DNA of 64,000 nt from PALSA-1006 sp964571195 (lineage in GTDB: Bacteria; Pseudomonadota; Gammaproteobacteria; Burkholderiales; Gallionellaceae). The notes under the pieces were generated by a model. The model ran no database searches. It was not told the origin of the DNA and worked only from the letters and a program-made list of their open reading frames with translations. The position numbers were made by a program, and so were the translations under genes. Of this stretch, positions 25,280 to 34,347 are shown one piece after another. The number at the start of each line of letters is the position of its first letter. Position 1 is the first letter of the stretch. The stretch spans positions 1 through 64,000 of the forward strand of contig CAZNAD010000003.1 in assembly GCA_964571195.1 (NCBI GenBank), written 5' to 3'.

Positions 25280-26806
25280 ATGAACGATGAATCCGTTGCA
25301 GCGGCTATGAGCGAAAAAAGAGACCATCACCAATCGACAGCTTGGCTGCTGGTCGTGCTGGCAGTCACTGTATTTCTGGCCGAATCGGTGGTGATGCTGC
25401 TGTTGCCACTGTTCCCGCCGATGTCGAGGACGACCGAGACACTGGTGGATGCCTCCCTGCTGGCCATCCTGCTGTTTCCCCTGTTCTATTATCTGGTCTT
25501 TCGTCCGCTGATTCTCAACATTACCGAGCGCAGATGTGCCGAGCTGGCGCTGCGCGAAAGTGAGCTGCGTTTCCGCAACATGGCCGATCATGCCCCCGCA
25601 CTCATCTGGATGGCCGATCCCCGGAATTTGGGAACCTGGTACAACAAACGCTGGCTGGAATACACCGGCCGCAAGATGGAGCAGGAGCTGGGGTTTGGCT
25701 GGATCGAAGGCATGCATCCAGATGACCGCGAGCGATGTGCGGCGTATTGCCAATCAGCTCTTGATGCTCGGCAGCGCTTCGAGATGGAATTCCGCCTGCG
25801 CCGCGCGGATGGTTCTTATGGTTGGATCGCCGATGTTGGTACGCCCCGTATTGGCAGTAACGGGGAGTTCCTCGGTTATATCGGTTATTGCTGGGACATC
25901 AATGCCCGCAAAGCGACCGAAGCGAGCTTGCAGCTCGCTGCCAGCGTATTTACCCACGCCCGTGAAGGTATCCTGATCACGGATGCTGAGACGAACATCA
26001 TCGATGTCAACGAGACGTTTAGCCGTATTACCGGCTACAGCCGCGCAGAAGCTCTGGGTAAAACTCCGCGTATGCTGCAATCCGGGCGGCAACCGCCGGA
26101 GTTCTATATCGCGATGTGGAAGGCATTGTCCGAGCACAGCCATTGGACCGGGGAGGTCTGGAACCGGCGCAAGAACGGCGAGGTATATGCCGAGATGTTG
26201 ACTATCAGTGCGATCAGGGATGCGGCACATGTCGTACAGAACTATGTCGCGTTATTCACCGACATCACCTCGATGAAGGAGCATCAGCGCCAGCTTGAAC
26301 ATATCGCCCACTATGATGCTTTGACACATCTGCCCAACCGGATATTGCTGGCAGACCGTCTGCAACAGGCCATTGCGCAAAGCATGCGGCGAAATCTGTC
26401 GCTGGCCGTTGTGTTCCTCGATCTGGACGGTTTCAAAGCGGTAAACGATACCCATGGGCATCAGGTCGGAGATGAGTTGTTGATCGCCGTTTCCCAGCGC
26501 ATGAAAACTGCACTGCGCGAGGGGGATACCTTGGCGCGTATCGGTGGCGACGAATTTCTGGCTGTTCTGGTCGATCTGGAGCGACCGCAGGATGGTGAGC
26601 CGGTGTTGGAGCGCATGTTGCAGGCAGCGGCAGAGCCTGTGGTGATAGGAGCCGCCGTGTTGCATGTTTCTGCCAGCATCGGAGTGACAGTTTATCCGCA
26701 GGATGATGGCGATGTTGATCAGCTATTGCGCCACGCGGATCAGGCTATGTATGTCGCCAAACAAGCAGGGAAGAACCGCTATCACCGCTACGGAGCGGTT
26801 TCTTGA
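25280..26806 (+). CDS. Membrane PAS-PAS-GGDEF diguanylate cyclase
   Basis: 508 residues from ATG 25280. Two transmembrane helices (about 22-43 and 55-78) are followed by two PAS domains (HAPALIWMADPRNLGTWYN near 110 and AREGILITDAETNIIDVNETF near 235) and a GGDEF domain. The active site GGDEF begins at residue 422, and an RxxD inhibitory site (REGD) lies just before it, so the enzyme should make c-di-GMP with product inhibition. The first PAS domain has the PAC-like WIADVGTPRI end. No EAL domain. Sensor ligand unknown; an aromatic/redox cofactor site cannot be read by eye. Confidence 0.88.
   Translation: MNDESVAAAMSEKRDHHQSTAWLLVVLAVTVFLAESVVMLLLPLFPPMSRTTETLVDASLLAILLFPLFYYLVFRPLILNITERRCAELALRESELRFRNMADHAPALIWMADPRNLGTWYNKRWLEYTGRKMEQELGFGWIEGMHPDDRERCAAYCQSALDARQRFEMEFRLRRADGSYGWIADVGTPRIGSNGEFLGYIGYCWDINARKATEASLQLAASVFTHAREGILITDAETNIIDVNETFSRITGYSRAEALGKTPRMLQSGRQPPEFYIAMWKALSEHSHWTGEVWNRRKNGEVYAEMLTISAIRDAAHVVQNYVALFTDITSMKEHQRQLEHIAHYDALTHLPNRILLADRLQQAIAQSMRRNLSLAVVFLDLDGFKAVNDTHGHQVGDELLIAVSQRMKTALREGDTLARIGGDEFLAVLVDLERPQDGEPVLERMLQAAAEPVVIGAAVLHVSASIGVTVYPQDDGDVDQLLRHADQAMYVAKQAGKNRYHRYGAVS
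26784..26804 (+). terminator. Short hairpin plus T-run at the end of the cyclase gene
   Basis: ACCGCT (26784-26789), a 4-base loop, AGCGGT (26794-26799) and then TTCTT form a compact terminator-like structure overlapping the last codons. The T-run is short. Confidence 0.35.
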
Positions 26807-26820
26807 GCGGGGATTTCTGA

Positions 26821-26826
26821 TATAAT
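26821..26826 (+). promoter_or_regulatory. Consensus -10 of the OmpA-like gene
   Basis: A perfect TATAAT is followed by TCGCCC. No convincing -35 stands at 16-18 bases. A ~55-base leader separates the predicted start of transcription from the ATG at 26892. Confidence 0.5.
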
Positions 26827-26891
26827 TCGCCCATTCGGAAGCCTGCACGGCGACCATATCTGTATTGTCCAATCATTAAGTTATAGAGATC

Positions 26892-28004
26892 ATGATGAAA
26901 AAATCCACCATTTTGAGTGCCTTGCTTGCTGCGGCGAGTATTACCAATGCGCAAGCAGGCGAATTTGAAGGTACTTATGCGGGGCTGTTCTTGGGGAGTA
27001 ACACCTCGACAGCATCCAATCTGTCCGACAAAAATAGCACCTATCTCGGCTTGAAAGCAGGTTATAGCTGGAATTTCGATCAATTCCTGCTGGGAGCGGA
27101 AGGCTTCTACGATGCGCACGACCAATCCTATACCAAGGATGATGCGGGGCTGGATGCCCGTCTTGGTCTGCCGCTGAATCGCTGGTTGCCCTATGTCAAG
27201 CTGGGTATGGCCGCGACTACGCCCGGAGAGCGCTTGCATGGCGGTGTCGGGGTTGAGTACAGTCTGACTAGCAGCTGGTCGCTGAATGCAGAGTGGACTA
27301 CCGATAGCAAAGATAGCGACGGCGTAAACAACAAGAACAGCAACATCGGCATCGGTTTGAATTACCAGTACGGAGGCGCAAAACGTTCCGCTGCGGCGGA
27401 ACGGGGGGCTGCTGAGAAGGCTGCTGCAGAACGGATCGCCGCCGAAAGAGCTGCTGCCGAGAAGGCCGCAGCTGAAAAAGCGGCCGCCGAGAAGGCTCTG
27501 GCCGGTAAGTCTGCTGCAGAAAAAGCCGCATATGAGAAAGCGGCTGCTGAACGAGCTGCTGCGGAAAAAGCCGCCGCAGAGAAGGCTGCTGCCAGCAAAA
27601 AAGCAGCTGATCCGACTTACAAGACCGTCTACGACGAAAAGAAGATCACCCTTGAGGGAACCAGTTTTGCCAGCGGGTCTGCGGTACTGAATCGCTCTGC
27701 CAGTGCCGGTTTGAATAAGGCTGTGGAATTTGCCAATGCCAAGAAAGAGGCTGACTTGGTGGTTTCCGGCTACAGCGATGACCGTGGTGATGCAGCGAAG
27801 AACGTGACGCTGTCTGCCGCGCGTGCCGATGCGGTCAAGAACTACCTGATCAAGCACGGTGTCGCAGCTGAACGTCTATCCTCCAAGGGCGAGGGTGCTG
27901 CCAATCCGGTGGCGGACAACAAGACTGCTGCGGGGCGCGCCAAAAATCGCCGTGTCGAAATCAATGCGGTGGTTAAAGAAGCCAAGCAGGTACTTGTGCA
28001 GTAA
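26892..28004 (+). CDS. OmpA-family protein with long Ala-rich stalk
   Basis: 370 residues. A signal peptide (LSALLAAASITNAQA, cut near residue 23) precedes an eight-strand-like barrel (to ~155, ending NIGIGLNYQY). Next comes an Ala/Glu/Lys heptad-like stretch of about 75 residues made of AAEKAAAE and AAAERAA units. An OmpA C-terminal peptidoglycan-binding domain follows (ASGSAVLNRSASAGLNK, ARADAVKNYLIKHGV, AGRAKNRRVEINAV). Such proteins tether the outer membrane to the cell wall; the stalk is likely a single long helix or coiled coil. Start ATG 26892 or the adjacent 26895. A strong terminator follows. Confidence 0.9.
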   Translation: MMKKSTILSALLAAASITNAQAGEFEGTYAGLFLGSNTSTASNLSDKNSTYLGLKAGYSWNFDQFLLGAEGFYDAHDQSYTKDDAGLDARLGLPLNRWLPYVKLGMAATTPGERLHGGVGVEYSLTSSWSLNAEWTTDSKDSDGVNNKNSNIGIGLNYQYGGAKRSAAAERGAAEKAAAERIAAERAAAEKAAAEKAAAEKALAGKSAAEKAAYEKAAAERAAAEKAAAEKAAASKKAADPTYKTVYDEKKITLEGTSFASGSAVLNRSASAGLNKAVEFANAKKEADLVVSGYSDDRGDAAKNVTLSAARADAVKNYLIKHGVAAERLSSKGEGAANPVADNKTAAGRAKNRRVEINAVVKEAKQVLVQ

Positions 28005-28025
28005 GGCAAGCAGCTGACGCGGTAC

Positions 28026-28057
28026 AAAAAGGCGGGGATGTCCCGCCTTTTTGTTTT
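28026..28057 (+). terminator. Rho-independent terminator of the OmpA-like gene
   Basis: GGCGGG (28031-28036) and CCCGCC (28042-28047) pair with a 5-base loop, flanked by AAAAA and TTTTTGTTTT. Textbook form; with the A-run it can act in both directions. Confidence 0.92.
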
Positions 28058-28151
28058 GTGTCGCAGCTATTGCCGATGCCGTGCTTGGCACCATTCATTA
28101 ACTATGCAAGGGAGCGCATGTCGCTGTAACTGAACTACAATATCGCCCGCC

Positions 28152-31100
28152 ATGCTGAAACCTCTCTCTTCTTTACGATCCAATCTCCAGCTACGCCGCG
28201 TGTTGCAGATGCTCGGGCTCGCTTCCGCTTTGTTGATGTTGGCGGTGCTGTATGTCGCATTGATTGGCATTGTCATTGATGCCTCTGCATTACGCGGCAA
28301 TATTGCCCGGATGTTCTCCGAGAGTGTCGGGCGGGAGGTGCGTTTCGAAGGCCCGCTACAGCTTGAGATTTCCGCGCATCCCAAATTGCGCATCGGCGGG
28401 CTGCATCTAGCCAACGAAACCGGTTTCGGCGGGGGCGAATTGGTCAGTCTGGGCGAAGCGCGCTTGGGGCTGGATCTGTGGCCATTATTCATGTGGCGTT
28501 TGCAGATCGAAGAGCTAGCCGGGAGTGATGTACGGGTTCGCCTGCAACGCAAGCCGGATGGAAGTAATAACTGGACACTCAGGCCGACTCAGGTCAAGTC
28601 GCAAAATGTGGCAGCTCCCGGAGAAGGCAATGCGCTGGCACTCGGCGAGGTACTCGCCGCACTTGATATCGAGCGTGTATCGTTGGAGAACTTGCAGGTG
28701 GAGTACATCGGCGCGGATGCAAAGAGCCATACCTTCGATTTGCAATCGTTGCTTGCCCGTTTCCCCGCCGGTAAGCCGCTCACTTTGAGCCTGCAGGGGA
28801 AGGTAGAGAAGCAGTATCCCTATAAACTGGATTTTGCCGGTGGCACCCTCGCGGATATGGCTTACCCAGAGAAGCCTTGGCCAGTCGATCTTGCGCTGGA
28901 CTTCATGAATTCACGTTTGTCACTGAATGGTAGCGTTTCGGGAAGTCAGGGCGTGATCAACTTTGGTCTGGGCACCGAAGATATCAGTGAGTTCGAGCGC
29001 TTGTTGCAAACCAGACTTCCCCCGGTTGGTATCGCCAGTATCTCAGGCACAGTGAATTATGGACCGGGCAAGGTCACGCTGGAGAACCTGAATGGCGTGA
29101 TGGGGAACACCCAACTCAACGGCAAACTCGATCTTGATTACAGCGCTACACGTCCGAAGATCACGGGAGAGCTCACCCTCCCGGTTCTGGACCTGCGTCC
29201 GTTCATGACGGATAAACCGGCTACTCAGACGGAGCCGCCGCGCAGCCTGGCTGAGGTGTATCGCGAACTGTCCAATGCCACCTTCGACCTGAAGGAGCTG
29301 AACCGTGCAGATGCCGATCTGACTTTGCGCGTCGGCCAGTGGTTGAGTTTGCCCGGTTCGGTACACGATGCGATGTTGCAGGTGAAGCTGGAGCAGGGGC
29401 GATTGACGGTGCCACTACAAGCTACGGTCGCCGATGTCATGTTGTCCGGCAGTGCTACTGCGGATGCACGCAGCTCTCCAGCGCGTTTTCAACTGGCCCT
29501 CGGTACACACGATTCAAGTTTGGGTGATCTGGCTCGCTTGCTCGCTGGCATTCCCGATGTCCAGGGGCAACTGAAACGTTTTGATCTGCGTATCGCCGCA
29601 CGCGGGGATCGCGGTTCGGCCTTGATGGAAAGTCTGGATGTCCGATTGGACATTGAACGGGGCAAGCTGACTTACGGTAATCATGCGGGAGGAAAACCGG
29701 TCAATTTTGCACTGGATCGTCTGGCTGTGGCGCTACCGGCGGGTAAGCCGCTGCAAGGTGATATTCAGGGCGCACTGCTGGATAAATCGGTCATCGCCAC
29801 GTTGCGCGGAGGTGATCTGGTCACGATGATGCGCGAGGAACGGGTTCCGCTCGATTTCAAATTGCAGGCGGCCAGTGCCAGTGTGCGGGTCGCGGGCGTG
29901 TTGCAGCCGCCCCGCAACGGCCTCGGTTCGCAGCTGGCTTTCGAGCTGCTTGCCCCCCATTCGGGAGAGATCGCCAGTTGGCTTGGACTCAAGCCGGGTA
30001 GCGATGCGGCGGTGTCGCTCAAAGGCGTTGCGCGTGCCCATCAGGACACCTGGCAATTGGGCGATTTTGCCGTGCAATTGGGGAAGACTGACCTGACTGC
30101 GGAGATCAAGCGTGAGCTTGTAGCGGGCAAAGCGCTGCTCACGGTACAACTTGCCAGCCAACTGATCGATGTTGCGGAACTCGAAACGTTGTTGCCGCAA
30201 AACGAAAAAAAGTCTCCCTCTTCGGCACCGCCGGCCGGCGCGCTGCTCGATATTCCCATCCTGCCGAACGGTATCAGTCTTGCTGATGCGGACATCGCGG
30301 TTCGGCTCAAACGGATCAGCAGTGCATCGCCGCTGACTTTGCGCGATCTTTCTTTTGACGGACGTATCCGCAACGGCATGATGTCGGCATCGCCGTTCGC
30401 GGCGAACATCGCGGATATCGGTTTCAGCGGTGCCATCGCGCTCGATTTGCGTACGCAGCAACCGAGTGCCGGGCTGTGGTTGGCGGCAGACGGGATGGAT
30501 GTGGGGGCGTTATTGAACAAGCTGGGTTTGGCCAGAGAGCTGGAAGCCAGGATAGACAGGTTGCGGCTTTATCTTGATCTGCGTGCGAGCCGCCTAGGGC
30601 AGATGCTGGCCCAATCCGCCCTGACGATCAATTTTGAGGGCGGCCATCTGGCTTTGCGTGATGCCAACACGGGAGGGAAGATGCGTGTCGACCTGAATAG
30701 CGGCGAACTCAAGGCCGCAGCGGGCGATGCGGTCTATCTGCATCTGAACGGCGCATTGGACGAAGTGCCGGTCATGATCGGGATCGAAACGGCTTCGACT
30801 GCGACACTGGTTGATGCCAAGACGCCTATCCCGTTGAAGCTCACTGCGCAAACTTCGGGCGTGACGATGCAATTGTCCGGCAATCTCATCCGCCCACTAG
30901 GCGAAGTTGTGGAACTGGGATTGGAGATGAAGGGCGGGCGTTTCGCCGATCTGGATCGGCTCGTGCATACCTCACTGCCGCCGTGGGGGCCCTGGTCTGT
31001 TTCGGGAAGATTCAAGACATCGGCGAGCGGTTACGAGGTTGCCAAGCTGGCGTTACAGGTGGGCAGCAGCCAGCTCAATGGTTACGGCAAACTCGATACC

Positions 31101-32102
31101 CGTGCCGTGCCGCCGCGTATCGATATCGCGCTGGATTCTCCGCTCATCCAGTTGAACGATTTTAATACCGGCACTTGGTCGCCGGAAAAGAAAGCGGCTC
31201 CGGTCGCGGCCCAACCGGCGGCAAAAGGGGAATTGCGCAAGAAGACCGCCGCCGCGAGCGATCAGGCACAGCAGGTATTGAGTCAGGCGGTATTGCGTCG
31301 CCAGAATGCCTATCTGACTGTGCGGGTGGATCAGGTCGTGTCGGGAAAAGATGTTTTGGGCAGCGGTACGCTGGATGCGAAAGTGGAGAACGGGCGTGCC
31401 GATATCGGGCCGGTCGTGCTCAATGTCCCCGGCGGTTCAGCCCGTCTCTGGCTGGGATACGAGCCAGGTGGTAACGACGTGGCGGTCGATCTGCGCAGCA
31501 AGGTCAGTCGCTTCGATTATGGGGTATTGGCGCGGCGCATGGACCCCAAGACGGATATGCGCGGCACCTTCAGCTTGGACATTGATGTCAGCGGACGTGC
31601 CCGCTATCTATCCGAGATATTGCGGACGGGCAACGGACATATCGATTTTGCGGTTTGGCCGGAGAACATGAAATCTGGGGTGCTCGACATCTGGGCGGTG
31701 AACGTGTTGGTCGCCCTCTTGCCTGCGGTCGATCCCGCCCAGGCATCCAAGGTGAATTGTGCGATGGGGCGCTTTGTGTTGGACAAAGGCAAACTGTCCG
31801 ACAAGAGCATTCTGATCGATACCAGCCGCATGCGGGTGAAAGGCAAGGGCAATGCCGACTTCGCCGCTGAGACATTCCAGCTTTACGTGCAGCCCAAAGC
31901 AAAGACGCCCCAATTCTTGAGTCTGGCCTTACCTATCGAGGTGCAGGGACGTTTCGACGATTTCCAGGTGGGGGTGAGGGCATCGGATGTGTTCGATTTC
32001 ATCGGTGACATCGCCACTTCGGTGGTGCGAGTACCGTATCAGATGCTCTTCGGGAAGGCGCTCCCGGCCGACGGGCAAGACGTGTGTATGGCTCCGATCT
32101 AA
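28152..32102 (+). CDS. AsmA-family protein
   Basis: 1316 residues. One N-terminal transmembrane helix (about 24-46, MLALALLMLAV-like run) is followed by the AsmA N-terminal motif (VGREVRFEGPLQLEISAHPKLRIGGL) and a very long periplasmic beta-rich groove, ending in the AsmA_2 region (GTFSLDIDVSGRARYLSEILRTGNGHIDFAVWPENMKSG). Long AsmA-like proteins are thought to bridge the membranes and move phospholipids. This one is longer than E. coli AsmA (~617) and closer to YhdP/TamB-sized members. The next gene starts 30 bases later, so co-transcription is likely. Confidence 0.9.
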   Translation: MLKPLSSLRSNLQLRRVLQMLGLASALLMLAVLYVALIGIVIDASALRGNIARMFSESVGREVRFEGPLQLEISAHPKLRIGGLHLANETGFGGGELVSLGEARLGLDLWPLFMWRLQIEELAGSDVRVRLQRKPDGSNNWTLRPTQVKSQNVAAPGEGNALALGEVLAALDIERVSLENLQVEYIGADAKSHTFDLQSLLARFPAGKPLTLSLQGKVEKQYPYKLDFAGGTLADMAYPEKPWPVDLALDFMNSRLSLNGSVSGSQGVINFGLGTEDISEFERLLQTRLPPVGIASISGTVNYGPGKVTLENLNGVMGNTQLNGKLDLDYSATRPKITGELTLPVLDLRPFMTDKPATQTEPPRSLAEVYRELSNATFDLKELNRADADLTLRVGQWLSLPGSVHDAMLQVKLEQGRLTVPLQATVADVMLSGSATADARSSPARFQLALGTHDSSLGDLARLLAGIPDVQGQLKRFDLRIAARGDRGSALMESLDVRLDIERGKLTYGNHAGGKPVNFALDRLAVALPAGKPLQGDIQGALLDKSVIATLRGGDLVTMMREERVPLDFKLQAASASVRVAGVLQPPRNGLGSQLAFELLAPHSGEIASWLGLKPGSDAAVSLKGVARAHQDTWQLGDFAVQLGKTDLTAEIKRELVAGKALLTVQLASQLIDVAELETLLPQNEKKSPSSAPPAGALLDIPILPNGISLADADIAVRLKRISSASPLTLRDLSFDGRIRNGMMSASPFAANIADIGFSGAIALDLRTQQPSAGLWLAADGMDVGALLNKLGLARELEARIDRLRLYLDLRASRLGQMLAQSALTINFEGGHLALRDANTGGKMRVDLNSGELKAAAGDAVYLHLNGALDEVPVMIGIETASTATLVDAKTPIPLKLTAQTSGVTMQLSGNLIRPLGEVVELGLEMKGGRFADLDRLVHTSLPPWGPWSVSGRFKTSASGYEVAKLALQVGSSQLNGYGKLDTRAVPPRIDIALDSPLIQLNDFNTGTWSPEKKAAPVAAQPAAKGELRKKTAAASDQAQQVLSQAVLRRQNAYLTVRVDQVVSGKDVLGSGTLDAKVENGRADIGPVVLNVPGGSARLWLGYEPGGNDVAVDLRSKVSRFDYGVLARRMDPKTDMRGTFSLDIDVSGRARYLSEILRTGNGHIDFAVWPENMKSGVLDIWAVNVLVALLPAVDPAQASKVNCAMGRFVLDKGKLSDKSILIDTSRMRVKGKGNADFAAETFQLYVQPKAKTPQFLSLALPIEVQGRFDDFQVGVRASDVFDFIGDIATSVVRVPYQMLFGKALPADGQDVCMAPI

Positions 32103-32132
32103 AATGAACAGCAGGCTGCTAAACTAACGCTT

Positions 32133-33842
32133 ATGAAAATCCATCTCGTCGCGATCAATAACATCCGCAAATTCTTCTTCCTGTTTTACGGCTTGTTGGC
32201 CCGGCGCTGGAAGAAGAACTTCTACCTCTACCTGGCGGCGGTGTTTACCGTGTTCGCCGTGGCCGATACCGCGTTCCTGCATGTCACGCAGGAGATGCGT
32301 CAGGGCGCATTCGACATGATGGTGCGTTACCGCATCAATCCACCCGAGCCGGACAAGGATATCGTCATCGTTGATATCGATGAGGCCAGCCTGGCGGCGA
32401 TGGCGCAAGATTATGGCCGTTGGCCATGGCCACGACAGGTGTTGGGCGAATTCCTCGAACAGGTCGAAAAACAACACCCTAAAGCGGTGGTGTTCGATAT
32501 CCTGTTCAGTGATGCCGATGTATATAACCCGGATAGTGATGCCTATTTCAATTCGGCGATCGCGGCCAGCGATAACACCTTCTTCCCGATCTTGCGACTG
32601 GATCCGGGCAGTGATGCTCTGAGCCAGGTCAAACCGGCCATGATCCCCGGGGTCAGCGCTTTTTCCGGGCAGGCCAATCCAGAAGCTACGGTGGCCGTGG
32701 TGTTGCCGCACTTTGCCGCTGCGCTGGAGGGCGGGCGTCTCGGCTTGAACAATATCTACCCGGATGTTGATGGTGTTGCGCGCCGTTATCAGGTCTATCG
32801 CAACGATTATGGTTGGCGCATTCCCTCCCTCCCGACGCGCGTGGCGAGCGAACTCGGTTGGCCGCAAGCTCCGGCACAGGAGGTGCTGTTGAACTGGCGC
32901 GGCAAGCCGTTCTCCTATCACTACGTCAGTTTCAGTGATGTGTATGCTGATATGGGGCGCAAAGAGAAGAAACGTCCGCAGGATGAGTTCAAGGACAAGA
33001 TCGTCATCATCGGTTCAACTGCTCCCAGCCTGTTCGATATCAAGCCCACGCCGATGAGCAAGATGCATCAGGGGGTGGAGATATTGGCGACCGCCATCGA
33101 CAATATGAAGCATGAGGACTATCTGCGTTTCCCCGAGGCCAGAGTCGCTTATCTGTTGCTGACCTTGTTGCTGGTATGGGTCTCGGCCTGGGCGTTCTAC
33201 CGCAACATCGGACGGGACAAGGTAGACCGCTTATTCGGCCTGTCGCAGTTCCTGCTGATCGCCATCTCTTATGCCAGCATCAATTTCAGCACCACCTATA
33301 TCAACCTGACCGGTCCGGTCGCACTGGCGGTGGCCTATTTCACGCTGGCGCGGATTTATGCCTCCGGCACCTACAAGGCGCTGGAACAGAATATGGTGCG
33401 GGTATCGGCGGAGCGTGGCGGCGAGCTGCGTGCGACATTGTTGTTGATCCGCCTGGAGGGGACGCAGAACCTGATGGTGGACGTGGTATTGGAACGTATT
33501 CGCAATGCGCTTGAACGTTCCGGCAACGAGGTCAAAAGTGTGGATGTGTTGAAGGGGGTGCAAAAAGGGGTGTGGGAGCTGTTCGAATACACTTTCGCAG
33601 TCTCTTGGGTGGCTCCGACAGGTGATGCACAAATACAAGCGAGGGTGGATACTGATCGCGAGGTCGTGCTGGAGAGGTTGCCAACGATATTGGCGAAATA
33701 TCTGGCCAAGCCTGAAAACGTGGCGACCTGTTTCACCTATCAGGGGGATGTCCGGGGCGGCGAGCAAGCCCAAGCGAGCTGGCGGGTGCTGTTCGCGGAA
33801 GCGATTTTGGAATGGGAAAAACGACAGGAGATGAAAGCATGA
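32133..33842 (+). CDS. CHASE2-domain membrane protein with unassigned cytoplasmic C-terminus
   Basis: 569 residues. A first helix (about 29-50) leads into an extracytoplasmic CHASE2 sensor (DKDIVIVDIDEASLAAMAQDYGRWPWPR, KAVVFDILFSD). Three membrane helices follow near 340-430. The last ~140 residues, cytoplasmic, contain no recognisable cyclase, kinase, GGDEF or HD motif; they include LLLIRLEGTQNLMVDVVLERIRNAL and a late WEKRQEMKA. CHASE2 usually sits on adenylate cyclases or histidine kinases, so the output here is unknown. Overlaps the SH3 gene by 4 bases. Confidence 0.8.
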   Translation: MKIHLVAINNIRKFFFLFYGLLARRWKKNFYLYLAAVFTVFAVADTAFLHVTQEMRQGAFDMMVRYRINPPEPDKDIVIVDIDEASLAAMAQDYGRWPWPRQVLGEFLEQVEKQHPKAVVFDILFSDADVYNPDSDAYFNSAIAASDNTFFPILRLDPGSDALSQVKPAMIPGVSAFSGQANPEATVAVVLPHFAAALEGGRLGLNNIYPDVDGVARRYQVYRNDYGWRIPSLPTRVASELGWPQAPAQEVLLNWRGKPFSYHYVSFSDVYADMGRKEKKRPQDEFKDKIVIIGSTAPSLFDIKPTPMSKMHQGVEILATAIDNMKHEDYLRFPEARVAYLLLTLLLVWVSAWAFYRNIGRDKVDRLFGLSQFLLIAISYASINFSTTYINLTGPVALAVAYFTLARIYASGTYKALEQNMVRVSAERGGELRATLLLIRLEGTQNLMVDVVLERIRNALERSGNEVKSVDVLKGVQKGVWELFEYTFAVSWVAPTGDAQIQARVDTDREVVLERLPTILAKYLAKPENVATCFTYQGDVRGGEQAQASWRVLFAEAILEWEKRQEMKA

Positions 33843-34339
33843 GCGTGATGAAGCAATGTATGGCTGCGTTGCTGGGGGTGTTGATCCATGCGCTGGCCTT
33901 TGCCGGCGAAGCCGGTGTGGCGTTGAAAGCCGACCAGATACGCGCGGAACCGTTCGGTGATGCCAAAGTGACCGGTGCGCTCAACACCGGTGACAAGGTG
34001 GATATCCTGCGCAAGGAGGGAGGCTGGTTCGAGGTCAAGGTCGCCAAGGGCAAAGGCTGGGTGCGTATGTTGAGCATACGCAAAGGGGATACCAAGAAGG
34101 GCGGCAATGAGGCCGCAGGTCTGCTCAGTGTGGCTTCGGGCCGCGCCGGTACGGGTAAGGTGGTGGCTTCCACAGGCATACGCGGGCTCAGTGAAGAAGA
34201 GTTGAAAGCGGCGAGTTTTAATGCGGAAGAACTGAAACTGGCGGAATCCTACGCGGTCAACAGGGCGCAGGCACAGCAGTTCGCCACGGATGGAAAACTG
34301 GTCGCCCGCCCCATCGATTATCTGCCGGCAGTCAAATAG
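33839..34339 (+). CDS. Exported SH3-domain protein
   Basis: 166 residues from ATG 33839, overlapping the preceding stop. A signal peptide (AALLGVLIHALAFAG, cut near residue 23) leads into a bacterial SH3 domain (ALKADQIRAEPFGDAKVTGALNTGDKVDILRKEGGW-type, ending GWVRMLSIRK), then a helical tail. SH3b domains commonly bind cell wall. It lies between a CHASE2 receptor and an M48 protease with tiny gaps, so a shared envelope function is inferred. Confidence 0.85.
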   Translation: MSVMKQCMAALLGVLIHALAFAGEAGVALKADQIRAEPFGDAKVTGALNTGDKVDILRKEGGWFEVKVAKGKGWVRMLSIRKGDTKKGGNEAAGLLSVASGRAGTGKVVASTGIRGLSEEELKAASFNAEELKLAESYAVNRAQAQQFATDGKLVARPIDYLPAVK

Positions 34340-34347
34340 GAGGCGTT

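Noticed and set aside
27395..27610. Possible CRISPR or tandem-repeat array
   Set aside because: The repetition is coding (Ala/Glu/Lys units) with degenerate codons, no spacers and no cas genes.
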